Shown here in pieces: positions 1-10,156 of a stretch of 64,000 bases of DNA. Source of the DNA: Rostratula benghalensis (lineage: Eukaryota > Chordata > Aves > Charadriiformes > Rostratulidae); assembly GCA_013399305.1 (NCBI GenBank), contig VXAI01000038.1, positions 2,490,639-2,554,638 on the forward strand, given 5' to 3'. Position numbers and translations under genes: made by a program. The notes under the pieces were generated by a model. The model ran no database searches. It saw nothing but the letters and a program-made list of their open reading frames with translations, and had not been told where the DNA came from. How positions within the stretch are numbered: the first letter of the stretch is position 1; the number at the start of each line of letters is the position of its first letter.

Positions 1-2330
1 TAAATGCTGTCAAGCACAGTGCTGATCCCTATGGAGCTGCACTCTATTATTATGACTAATTTTTTAGGTTTGTCAGTTGGCCAGTTGTTAATCCTTTTAA
101 CTTGTGCTTCACTGATACAGGGCAGTGCTATTTTTCAAACTGGAATGTCACGCAATGTGAAGAACTGTCTGTCTAAAAGGGCTGTTACAGCTACACCTTG
201 GCCTTTATCAGCCAAACCTTTCATCTTCTTTAAATACTGAAATAGAGCTTGCTCAAGCTTCATTTCCTTCAAGATTCATCAAGTTATGTGTACTGAGAAC
301 TACAGCCCCATTGCTTGTTTCCATGTCTTTTGAAAGATTCCCAATATCCTTCCCCAGGCTGATGTCTGGGTGTTTAATCTTTTTAAACCCTGTAACAGAG
401 GCATCTACAGGATTTTAGCATCTTTTGAAAGGAGACTGTGGTAATTCAGCAATACATTCTGTAAGAATCTGAATGCTCCTCACTTTTCTGAACTTCAGAT
501 ACCAAATAACACCCAAATACTGCCCTTTACAATGATTAGAAATGAATGACTGGAAAAGTCTACTACTGTACTCTGCACTGCTGCAACAGTCCCAGTGAGA
601 AGTGCCAAAGCTAACAATTGAAATTGTGCTAAAGTCAACAAGTTGATGAGAGAAGAGCCATAAATCCAGGACACTGCCTATGGGTTCTGACTGTCCAAAG
701 GCTCGTGCATATGCCAGACCTCCAGCAACAGGGTTCAACTACACATGTAGCCCTACTTCTAACCTTAGGAAGTAGCCAACGTCAGCAGCAGTGATCCTGA
801 GGGCAGCCCTCGGCCACTGGCACCCTCAGTACACAATCTGACTGCTTTGTGACACAGCTAAGGCTGTTGTCTTTCCACCTCCCCAGGAAAACTACGCACA
901 TGAACAGTACAAAGAGTTCTCTGTGAGAACATCAGTAAGTATGAAAAGAAAAAAATACCATGAAGCTATCCATATTCAATTAAACTGATTTATTGTAGTA
1001 GTTACAAACACGTTTCCATTACCCAGTGCTACTGAGTTTTTAAACAAAGCCCCCAAACCAGGCCATCCCTCTCAGCGCTGCGTTGCACCTTCCTCCCCTA
1101 TAATCAATGCCAGAGTAGGCTGAGACTCAAGACGAGTGAAGGGAGCAGACTGAGCTCTGTGTAATTACTCATTTGATCCTATTAAGACACCAAATTCTAA
1201 AATTACAAGGCTGAGGCCAGTGCATTGGTACACTGCCATAGACATAGGTACTCGAGCAACTCCAGCCTGAAAAGCTACTTACAGTTAGTAGTTCAACTCC
1301 TCTAAAACAGATACCTATGACTTAAGCATTACAATAATAGAACTGTTACGTACAACTTCATCGCTTTTAACAATGTTAATGCAGAGAACAGCACAGAGTA
1401 CAATTATAGGAATATAAAATATCCTAATATATGTATTTTTTATTTCATTAATGAACACATTAATACGCACATATTAACTTGACAGGAATATATAAAATAC
1501 GAACACGAATTCAACCAACTTCTGAGGAAATTCAAGAACTTGATTTATCATCGGTGAATATCTGAAATCTCGACATAATAATTTATAATGAAGATTATAA
1601 CAGCATAATCCATGTTAAAACACCGAAGGTCAGAGAAAAATATTCAACACCACAGAAGCCTACGATCAAGCGTAAGAGCAGAATTTGGCACGCTGTTAAC
1701 AGAATTAGTACAATTAGTAACATACTTAATTGTCAGTACCAAAGAAATCTGGGTATTTACCACAACTCATCAGTAAAAAACTTCATTCTCAGAGAAGTAC
1801 CATGGCTTTCACATAAACATCTCTAGGAATCATTTTATCATTTACATCATTTGCTTCTTTGCTACCTCAGTGATAGAGGCCAACCATCTCCCATTAACAG
1901 AAAGTACAGAGTTATTAATCCGAAGTCATTTATATTTACTGTTAAAGCCTTTAATTTTTGCTAACATATTTGTGCAAATACAGTGGTAGATGTAGGATAA
2001 AAGAGAAGTAGTTTAGTGTCATCTAAGAGCCAGAAAGCATTTAATATCAGGTTTCCAAAATTTGACTGAGTTCCATTTGACAGCCAGCTCTCCTGTGAGG
2101 GGAAAAAAAAGAGCTTGCTCTTCAACAAAGGACTTTCAAAGAAGTAAAACAAGAGAGAATATAGGAGAGATGAAGGCACTCCGTTGCCACCAGTTATAAG
2201 TTTTATTAAGAATAACACCTCCACAGCTGGAGAAACACACAAAGATGAAGCAATGTGGTACCAAGGATTTACATTAAAGCCAGAGCTCCTCAAATATCTC
2301 CTTCTTCTACATATTTTAAATGTCATGTCT
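1..2330. other. Non-coding stretch at left edge
   Basis: AT-rich sequence with no open frame that looks coding on either strand. The longest frame (minus, 2,347-1,961) begins just after an in-frame stop and is rich in F, L and S, as expected of translated non-coding DNA. A TTTATT at 2,202-2,207 (AATAAA on the minus strand) lies about 125 bases past the stop of the exon-like interval at 2,357-2,331 and could be its poly(A) signal. Another minus-strand AATAAA lies near 980-1,000. The segment may therefore be 3' UTR and downstream flank of a minus-strand gene, but this is inference. Confidence 0.4.
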
Positions 2331-2357
2331 TCAGAAATACTCCCCATCAGTTACTGC
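2331..2357 (-). CDS. Possible terminal coding exon of an unidentified minus-strand gene
   Basis: On the minus strand a strong 3' splice site (pyrimidine-rich tract, then CATTACAG) is followed by nine codons, AVTDGEYF and a TGA stop, in phase 0. The preceding candidate exon (2,600-2,531) also ends in phase 0, so the two join without breaking the frame. An AATAAA follows at 2,207-2,202. I do not recognise the protein. The interval is so short that it could be chance. The support is splice-site quality, phase agreement and the nearby poly(A) signal. It could be the last exon of a gene whose other exons lie between here and 9 kb, or an unrelated coincidence. Confidence 0.22.
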   Translation of the reverse strand, partial: AVTDGEYF

Positions 2358-2389
2358 CTGTAATGGACGTGAAGAATGACCAACAAAGA

Positions 2390-2456
2390 AATTTTTTTTT
2401 GTTGTTTGATTTTTTTTGGTTTGTTTGGGTTTTTTTGTTTGGTGTTTTTTTTTTAG
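2390..2456. repeat. T/G-rich low-complexity tract
   Basis: Runs of T broken by G (TTGTTGTTTG, GGTTTGTTTGGG and similar) over about 65 bases. It lies directly upstream, in minus-strand sense, of the 3' splice site at 2,357, so on that strand it is A/C-rich and is not itself the pyrimidine tract. Similar tracts recur in both orientations elsewhere in the window. Confidence 0.8.
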
Positions 2457-2530
2457 ATTAAAAAAACCATAAAATCAAACTTTCTTGGCAACTACAACTA
2501 CCAGTCAGTGTTTCTGACACCCACAACTAC

Positions 2531-2600
2531 CTGAACATCCAGCAGGAGCTTAGAAGCTGATGGCTCCAAAAGCACTATCCAAACTAACTCAGAAAGGTAT
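2531..2600 (-). CDS. Possible penultimate coding exon, minus strand
   Basis: A very good 3' splice site (long pyrimidine tract ending TTCATTCAG) and the donor TTCAG|GTAGTT bound 70 bases. One frame is open throughout: 23 codons after a first split codon. It reads YLSELVWIVL, then LEPSASKLLLDVQ, a hydrophobic, leucine-rich segment. It ends in phase 0, matching the next candidate exon at 2,357. Its first base completes a codon, so the upstream exon would end with two bases of a codon. The interval overlaps, in another frame, the 70-codon minus-strand open frame at 2,796-2,584, so only one of the two readings can be real. Function is unknown. Confidence 0.22.
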
Positions 2601-2796
2601 CTGAATGAAGGTAGGAAGAGTACAAATATCCTTTTGTCTTACGAACTGTCCTAGAAGCACCTTCTGTTTCAGTGGCAAGAATTAAGTTCACAGGTCTATG
2701 GCGTACAGCGTTAATAACTGACTGGTAAGGATTTCTGTCAGCGCTGTTGGACTGCCCCTTCACAGGCTTGGCCATATGGAAAGACGTCAGCGGCAT
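2584..2796 (-). other. Open frame of 70 codons overlapping the candidate exon, status unclear
   Basis: An ATG-to-TAG frame on the minus strand with a mixed, soluble-protein-like composition (contains NPYQSVINAV and ETEGASRTVRK). An in-frame stop lies just upstream of the ATG with no obvious 3' splice site between, so it would have to be a complete short reading frame or a remnant. It contains a donor-like GTTC|GTAAGA near its end, but the implied intron to the next acceptor (2,600) would be only about 40 bases, shorter than usual vertebrate introns. I cannot assign a function. It may be chance. Confidence 0.12.
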
Positions 2797-4747
2797 GGAG
2801 TGAGGCAGAAGTACCGAACGTTAAATCCACCCATATAGCAAGGCTTTTTATCATGAGCCATCCCAGAAACCAGGAGCGACAGCTTAGGGTACCACACCAT
2901 CAGCTGGCAAACCTGCTGCTCACAGTGTTAGCCTGAATTTTTAGAAAGCACACAGGAGGAACAAGGATATAACACCATCCAGCTGGTATGGTAAAGGTCT
3001 ATTCTTCTCCTGAAGTTAACAAAAATGACCTCTCTAGAAAAATGGCATTTAAGAAAATGTTTGAAAATGTCTACTACAGCTATACCTGCTTCACACGATA
3101 ATCATCAACAAGGTTACACACATGTATGCAGACAATCTGGTATTAAATGCTTCCTGCTGGTTGACTTCAATCGATTTCCAATATTTTGTATTTCCAATGT
3201 GTTCATCCCTACTCATCTCATGAAAGAACATGAATAGTGCCAGGGAATCTGTGGTATTACTGAATGCATTATGATGCTATTTATGTTTATTAACAGCTTG
3301 AAGAAAGTGTGAAATGGGAGCTTATATTTTCATGACTTACTGCAGTGGGCTAACCTAAGTAGCTTTATATTTATATAACTTCATCTATACTATTACAGTG
3401 CTGCTTGAGCAAAGAAAGGATTTCTTTAAAATAAACATTAAAGGGCTGAATAAGGTATAAAATAAAGCAACATGAAAATACGAACTTCTCAGTTTAGTAG
3501 AAAGATTAAGAGAGAACAAGACATATTATCACCAGAATTTAAATGCAAGTAAGTAAACATCAGCTAATACGGATCACTGTCGACTTCTAGTGAAAGAATT
3601 TCCAAATAGTCTAGTATGATACTATACTACATATACAGCCTTTGCAAAAACAAGGGCGTCATGCAGTTAAGGAGGTGAGGAGTACCTTGGTAGAATTTAA
3701 AAGCTTTGATCTGACAACTAGGTTTGAATTCTAAAAAGTGCAACAGGATTTATGACCCATATAAGACTTCAGCTCTCTTTGTAGCAAAAATAATATTCCT
3801 TTATTAATGAAAAAGCAGCACGGTACAGTTGACAAGCATAAAATTATGCAGAAAAGTATCACCGAGACTGCTAAAAGAGAGAAAAATAAAGCTTTGTGTA
3901 TTACCTTGAACAAGTGCACCATGCAGCACAATACAGTCTGTAAATGACTTACAGCCCTGACTTATCTCAGAATCTGTCCTTTTCTCATCATGGACGGCTT
4001 GGCATTTGTCTGGAACCAGGAATGCAAGAAATAACCTCACCAGTGTTTACCTACAGTTGAGCGTAGCTTCAAAAAAATCTTCAAAATGTAACTTCATTTT
4101 AACTTGTAACTTCAAAAATCCAGTACTAGTTCCTTTGGAGCACCGCAATACAACATCCTCCTCACCCAAACGATAGAACCTAATCCTCAAGGAGCTCGAT
4201 ACTGCCGGGCCACCACTTTCTACCCCCCGACACCCCACCCCAGCCAGCAGTCACAGACAAGGGGGACAGCTTTAGCTCTGGCTGTACCAGCCTAGAGCAT
4301 TTGGGAGCAGCCACCTCAGAGAGTAGCTGTAGCCCCAGGCCCAAGGAAGGCAGCACACACCCAGTCCTATCAAAACTAAGAAAGTCAAGTGGGATTGATT
4401 GTCAAATCCTTAACAGTTTTCCCTCTCAAGCTTTTATTTCGACAGTGAGATTTTTCAAAATGCTTATTAATACTCCACCAAGCACAGATCAATTTGAGAT
4501 GACCAGAAGCACATTCCTGACACCATCTTATTCACCAGATCTGCTAATCAATCACCAAATAAAAAGCCTTTCTCTCTGAACAAGACTCAATCTTTCCACA
4601 GCTAATCCACGCTGCAGCCTATCCTTTTAGTCACTGAGCTGGCTAGATGTTCTACAAAACATGGGATCTTGAAAAGATGGGCCTCCACATAGAAAGCAGA
4701 GGGGGGCTGTTCTCTGGTATCCGTGCGCCCTTGGAGCCTCTTCCCAC
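2797..4747. other. No confident gene; two weak exon-like edges
   Basis: Mostly featureless. On the minus strand a strong 3' splice site ending TTCCAG at about 4,019 leads into an open 57-base interval to a donor GGCT|GTAAGT near 3,962. About 30 bases upstream another donor (TGTAG|GTAAAC, near 4,046) follows an open frame containing KMKLHFEDFFEATLNC. The two are too close to coexist as exons, so at most one is real. Neither is linked by phase to a recognised neighbour, and I leave both unannotated as genes. Confidence 0.3.
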
Positions 4748-4786
4748 CCACCCTGGACCCCCCAAAGCCACCCTGGACCCCCAAAG
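4748..4786 (+). repeat. Short tandem duplication, two copies of a 20-base unit
   Basis: The unit CCACCCTGGACCCCCCAAAG is followed at once by the same unit lacking one C. The surrounding 80 bases are C-rich. The copies are nearly identical, so the duplication is recent or the array is still unstable. No coding role is apparent. Confidence 0.85.
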
Positions 4787-6261
4787 CCAGCAGGGCAGGG
4801 CTAAGAGCCACATCAAGTGTCACCAGCAAGATAGACACTACAGATAGCAGCGCTGGGCCAGCAAGTAAGCAGAGAGCATGTGGATTTCAGGGGCACTTCA
4901 GTGGGATGCACTGATCTTACAGGGGTAAACCAAGCATCGGACTGTGGTTTAATGAAAATGGAAAAGTGAATACATAATTTTAGCCTATGGTGAAAGTTTC
5001 TTCGATAAAAATGTCCTTAAAATATTAAAATATTCATATTTTTTGGTTGGTTGGCATTTTTTAGTTTGGGGGTTTGGTGGGTTTGTTTTTGCTTTTAAAC
5101 TAATTCAGACATCTAAATAGAAAATTAATTATTTGGGCACATGTACATTTGAAATACTCTCTGGAGCACCAAGCACAAATCCTTAGATGAAACACATTCG
5201 TCCCTATCTTCAACAGGTAGTGTAATAGATAGTAGTTCATTTATTGAAGCAAATATTGTTTAACATTACAATAATACTGTACATTAATGCTACTCTTCAT
5301 TTTATTTAATGGTTTATGATGTATAAGCTGGAAGAGCTTGGGATAAAAACAGAGAAATTATTACAAAGGGAGAAGAGAGTAAAGCAATTTCTTACTCGTT
5401 CATTTTATCTTCTGATTTTTGCTGTGCCTGGCAGACAGTGGGGTTTTACTTCCTCACATCAGAAAATCAGGAATTTCTCTACTGCCTCCATAATTTCTCC
5501 TTAATATTTCCCACATTGCCTACCTAAAAGTTAAAATAGGAAAAATTTAAAAATGTGGTCTCTCTGTCCTACGAAACTTCCATTCTGTTACAGCCTTACA
5601 CCAGAGACCGGTGAGGAAGACCTGGAGACTGGTGGAATGGAAGGGAGTGATGCTTTCACTACTGAGGTGGAATAGATCAAGATGTGCCTCATCTTTTCAA
5701 AGATGCTTTTCACCATCTGTGCTCCTGACAGTTTTATGCTGGGCCAACAAATGGCCCTTTCTGAAACATAAAATTAATTTGCACTGTGTTGATAGAATAG
5801 ACTGAAAAACAGACACTTCTTACAAAACCATCATCTTATTCTTTTCCTATAATAAATCAGTATAGAAGGTTGTCACAGAAGTGAAACATCAAGCACTTAC
5901 AAAACACATGTAGACTACCACATAGGGACAAAAGCCTGAATAAAGCATTGGGTTTTTTCTGCTAGAGAAGTAAAAAACGAAAGATATTTGCACATAGATT
6001 CACAGAGAGAAATACAGACATATCACTTCAGTGGATGGGAAGAAATCCTGTTATTTGCCACATCTCTGGGCTAAAAGATAATCTTTCAGCCTCAAAAAAG
6101 CAAACTTAAATTCTATCTACAACTATCCTGAATGTTTATCTACTTGGCAGCCCACAGCATAGTTTTTTTAGAAAAGGTATTTTGGCATGTACATATTGTT
6201 TCATTTTGCAATATTCTAATAATGATAATTGTAATAATTTCCATTTTCAGTAAGTATTGAA
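4787..6261 (-). other. Possible 3' UTR and downstream flank of the candidate minus-strand gene
   Basis: If the exon ending at 6,262 is terminal, the transcript continues here on the minus strand. The first AATAAA signals on that strand are at 5,306-5,301 and 5,245-5,240, which would give a 3' UTR of about 1 kb. The sequence is AT-rich, without good frames on either strand, and includes a T/G-rich tract at about 5,038-5,097. The assignment depends entirely on the exon model. Confidence 0.25.
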
Positions 6262-6354
6262 TCAACTTCCCCTTGCTGTGTCACTCCTCATCGTTGGTTT
6301 GTAGCCTGCACAACCCAGAGTAACTTTGGATTTGTAGGACAACTGTACTAAATC
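6262..6354 (-). CDS. Possible terminal coding exon of the unidentified minus-strand gene
   Basis: A strong 3' splice site (TTTTCAATTTTTCTTCTGTAAG) is followed by 30 codons and a TGA, beginning DLVQLSYKSKVTLG and ending MRSDTARGS. It starts in phase 0, which is what the preceding candidate exon (9,046-8,995) needs. No good donor interrupts it, and AATAAA signals follow about 1 kb downstream, as expected of a last exon. Composition is polar and basic. I recognise no domain. It could be non-coding and merely open by chance over 90 bases; the combination with splice-site strength and phase is what raises it above background. Confidence 0.28.
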   Translation of the reverse strand, partial: DLVQLSYKSKVTLGCAGYKPTMRSDTARGS

Positions 6355-8994
6355 CTTACAGAAGAAAAATTGAAAACAAAGCAAATACATTTCCAAACAC
6401 TGTATCTGAAATGTTCTTTTTGTTTTCACACACAGACCTAAGTTTAGAGCACTTTGCCTCTCTAGCAAGAGGAGATTATCACTTAAATGGACACAGGAGA
6501 TACTATTCCAGCTCCCCTCAGGTGTTAGTGACGTTAGCAGCTCCTTCAGAAGAAAGAAAATTCAGGTGCCAACACTGGCAAGCTTTAAAACAAAAGTTTT
6601 TACATTTAAATCTTAGTATAAAGCTTATAGATTTGATTCAGTGTTTATTAATGGAACTGACTATGCTTCAGCTCTCAGCTAAATCACATTAAAAGGCAGA
6701 TGAGATGACACAATTATGCTCATGTTACAGAAATTGAAGCATTTTTGTCCAAAGAATGAATAGCTATATTTGAATTTGAATTTGATATAGGAAATATTTA
6801 GGTAAGAGTGAACTGAAGAGTAAGCAATTGGAAGGAAAACAAGTTCAAGGATAAAATATTACATTTCTGTAATGTATGACTGTGTAGCTCTGTCTTCCAG
6901 TAGTTCTATGTCATTAACACCATCTCTTTTTCTTCAGAATATGAATTTTTATGATGAAAGTCTTTATGTAACACTAATCTTTCTATTATGACCTGAGGGA
7001 ATATACTGCAATAATATTAAAAATCTTCATTTATTTCTTCATTCAGTGATTTAAAGACAATGTCCTGGTTTAAACAGAATTAAATGACTAAAAAAAATTA
7101 CACATACGGGCATTATGCCATGTCCTTTAAACTTCCCCTACACAGACCAACAGCACCTCAGTTACTGGAGGAAGTTAATAACCTCCACACAACATGCTAT
7201 CACAGTACTGGAATCATCTACCTGTTACCCGGAGGTCACAGCAAAGAAGCTGTGCCATGGAGCAGTAAGTCGGTGGGAGCCCCAGCACCAAGAGCGTGCC
7301 TCTTTCTAAAGGCTGCACAGCAATAGAAGAACTGCTGTACTAGAAACATTAGCTCGGGCTAAAAATCTGTTAAATAACAGCAACCACAGCAAGGACAGAT
7401 TTTCAAGCCTGTAAAACTCAACTCTTGCCATGTAAGCACACTCTTTCTTCTAATGCAATGTAAAAACAATCCAGAAGCACACAGACAGATTACTCCACTT
7501 CCAGGGTGAGGGTACAACGCATGGCTGCTGCTTAAGGACCTTTGGAGAATTAAAGGGACAAAGACAATGGATCCCCCTTCCAATTCTTGATAAAATGGGA
7601 GAGAGCAGGGGGATGACTACGCACCCCCTTGTCCATTCCCTCACTACACATTAACCTGGCTCTCATCAAGGATCAATGAACCCCACCTGTCACTTCTGGT
7701 GTAGCCTTTACAGTCTGATATGCCCTGACAGCACTGCAAATTAGCAAGTCAATTTGGCCCTCAAAAGATAGGTATTTGTAAGGGTGAAAAGACTTTTAAG
7801 GATTTTAAGTCATAAAGTTCCTCACAGCCTGAACTCCTGATGGTGAACTCCTTGACACTAATGAGCCTACATCTATTCCTCTAACTTAAAATTACTCTGC
7901 TCTATGAGCTACTTTTATTAGGATACCCATGACCATAATGATTTTTTGACAGTGGATAGCTATTCAGCACAAATCAACTAAAGCAATCCCTCCATCAAGT
8001 GTAACGGCACTGTGTTAGAGGCAGCAATTGATGGTGACTGTAAAGCCGTGCCTCCCAGGCAAGCTGCTTTCTGCTCATGCACAACTTGAGTAACCAAAAG
8101 GCAAACAAATGAGCCTCCACCCCTCCTCCCCTTTGGTTATGGATAGCCAGCTCTATCTGTTACCAACAAAGTAGGAAATTAAAAATAAAAGAAAGTGATT
8201 TTCCAGTGTTTTCCAGTGAAAGTCACAAGATTAGATTATAAAGCAGATTATAAATAAATGAAACAAAAAGATAAATAATAAAAGCAACCCTGAACTACCT
8301 AAAGATATTAATGGTCCCAACTCAAATTTACTGTAAGTAAAAATGCATATGGAAGTCCAAGTGTTGGGTTTTCCCCAGAAGCACTGAACTGATTTGGCAG
8401 CTGGCTGCAGAGGATCTATTTCTCCTTCTGTGCACAGCTTTTAACGGTAGCAATATTCGCATGAACAAAATGGAGAGACTGGAGGAAAACATTCTGTGCT
8501 TATAGATATCCAGTCAGGACCTGAGAAAGCTGCTTAACTACATCATCACTAACAAAACACTGAAGGTGATGTGTTCTCTAGGTTGCGTTGTTCAAATGAC
8601 CACAAATGAGGTGGTAACACCTTCTTTCTACTAGTTTCAAATAAGTTTTAAGCACTGAAGTTTACAGACATAACTTTTGATAGGTACCTAACAGCAAGTG
8701 CAGTAACAAAGAGGCACAAGAAAAAAAACCAAGCCATGTGTCTTGTGGTATGTGAAACATGGTGTGCATTATGCCCTAACTTCCAAAAGGAAAATAAAAA
8801 GCCTCTCTAAATTCACCCACAGCTTTCCATCTCAAAATAAAGCCATCTCCTTCTCATCTTAATAATTTTAGACTCCCCTTTACACCCCAGCTGCAAAGCA
8901 CAGGATGGTGATGGCACTTCAGCTCCAAGGTACATAAACAAACTCAGAAGCAGAACACTAGGTGAAACTTAAGGGTCGGGTTTGTCAAAAATAC
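6355..8994. other. Probable intron, no other feature seen
   Basis: AT-rich, no convincing exon on either strand. It contains a 10-base duplication, TTTTCCAGTG twice at about 8,198-8,218, and ordinary homopolymer runs. In the exon model it is the last intron. Confidence 0.3.
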
Positions 8995-9046
8995 CTCATG
9001 AAAAATCATTTTCTCTTCCTCTGAAAGCTCATGGGGATTGTCATAT
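8995..9046 (-). CDS. Possible internal coding exon, minus strand
   Basis: The interval has 52 bases. The donor is good (CATGAG|GTATTT). The acceptor (GGAAAAG) is the weakest in the series, because an in-frame stop a few codons upstream forces it to be there. The single open frame reads YDNPHELSEEEKMIFHE, a charged, helix-like sequence that is hard to get from random AT-rich DNA. The first base completes an arginine codon begun by the previous candidate exon (10,156-10,092), and it ends in phase 0, matching the next (6,354). No family recognised. Confidence 0.3.
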
Positions 9047-10091
9047 CTTTTCCAAATTCAAATTACAGTGCTGATCTGGACATTTCTTTACATATACATA
9101 CATATTGCATATTAGATGTGCAGATGCTGAAATATGTTTGTGTAAAATGCAACCTATAAACCCCAGAGACACAACTACCGCTGATACCTGGCACTGGACA
9201 GAGTCTAAACCAGCTGGAATATTGAACTCCACAATTTACTGCCAAAGCATTTCATAAGATGTCTGAATTTAAAAAGTCATGGTTACCAAATAGGCAGCTA
9301 ACAGTTATTTCTTGTGTAATGTGTTTCAGAAATAACCTAACACGATCACAGTATCTCCAAACCTTACATTCTCATTAAGAAGTGAGCAGGTGGGTTTCAG
9401 AGTACATGAAAGCATCATGCTCCTAGTAGAGGTAACCTTTTTGTCCTCATTAGGATGAGTGATGACAGCAGTGAAAAAATGAAGCATTTTCTCTTTTCTT
9501 CTTCTTTCCTTTCCCCAGTATAGCAACAATAACCAGCAGAGAGGATTCTTTGCAGCAGATGAATAGATCCACACTGGTTTCATGGATTAGTTTATTAGAC
9601 AAGAAGTATCCCAGGTATTTCTATCTTGGGTTTGACGCAGGATGACACAAAAAGAAAATGCTGCTTGCTATTGCAGCATTTGATCCAAAATTCTTCTTTC
9701 ATCTTGTTCATATAACTTTGCATTCTGTCTATCCTTCTATCATTCTTTCCAACATCCTGCAGGACACAAACCAAACAGCACACCAACAGAAGAGCAATGA
9801 CTGCAAGATTAATAGAATACACCAACTATCATATGGCAAAAGACAGCAAGCAAAGTTAGGAAAAAGCAACCTTGTGTAAAATCAGCTGGACACTTAATTC
9901 ACAGCGAAATTTTAAGGAAATCAAGAAAACCTGGTAATTAAACCAAAAATCACTAGAATTTATAGTATCGGTTTTTTAACCCTTCCCATGACAACTCAAT
10001 AGTAGTAAATACATTTACAAGCACATGTGCTCTCCTAATATTTGTGTCTTTCTACGCTCACCATTACATAGAGCCTCACTAACACTCCTAC
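9047..10091. other. Probable intron
   Basis: About 1 kb of AT-rich sequence. Overlapping short frames on both strands at 9.6-9.9 kb have no codon-like bias. Nothing else is visible. Confidence 0.3.
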
Positions 10092-10156
10092 CTTCCCAGA
10101 GAATGCAAGAATTGGAAGGTGTGTGCCTGTTGGGCCATGGAGTTTACTGGGTCGTT
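10092..10156 (-). CDS. Possible internal coding exon, minus strand
   Basis: The interval has 65 bases between a good acceptor (CTTTTCTAACACAACAG) and a consensus-like donor (GGGAAG|GTAGGA). In phase 0 it reads NDPVNSMAQQAHTFQFLHSLG plus two bases of an arginine codon, joining both neighbours in frame. A second frame is also open (contains KLHGPTGTHLPILAFSGK), so the choice rests on phase with the flanking exons. The splice sites are among the better ones here, so an exon is plausible even if the transcript is non-coding. Product unknown. Confidence 0.35.

Noticed and set aside
1961..2347. Minus-strand 128-codon frame
   Set aside because: Stop codon directly before the ATG, no acceptor, F/L/S-rich translation typical of AT-rich non-coding DNA.
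7063..7090. TGTCCTGGTTTAAACAG as the edge of a bird LTR-type repeat
   Set aside because: Only about 12 bases resemble the familiar TGTCCTGGTTT start and the similarity does not continue.
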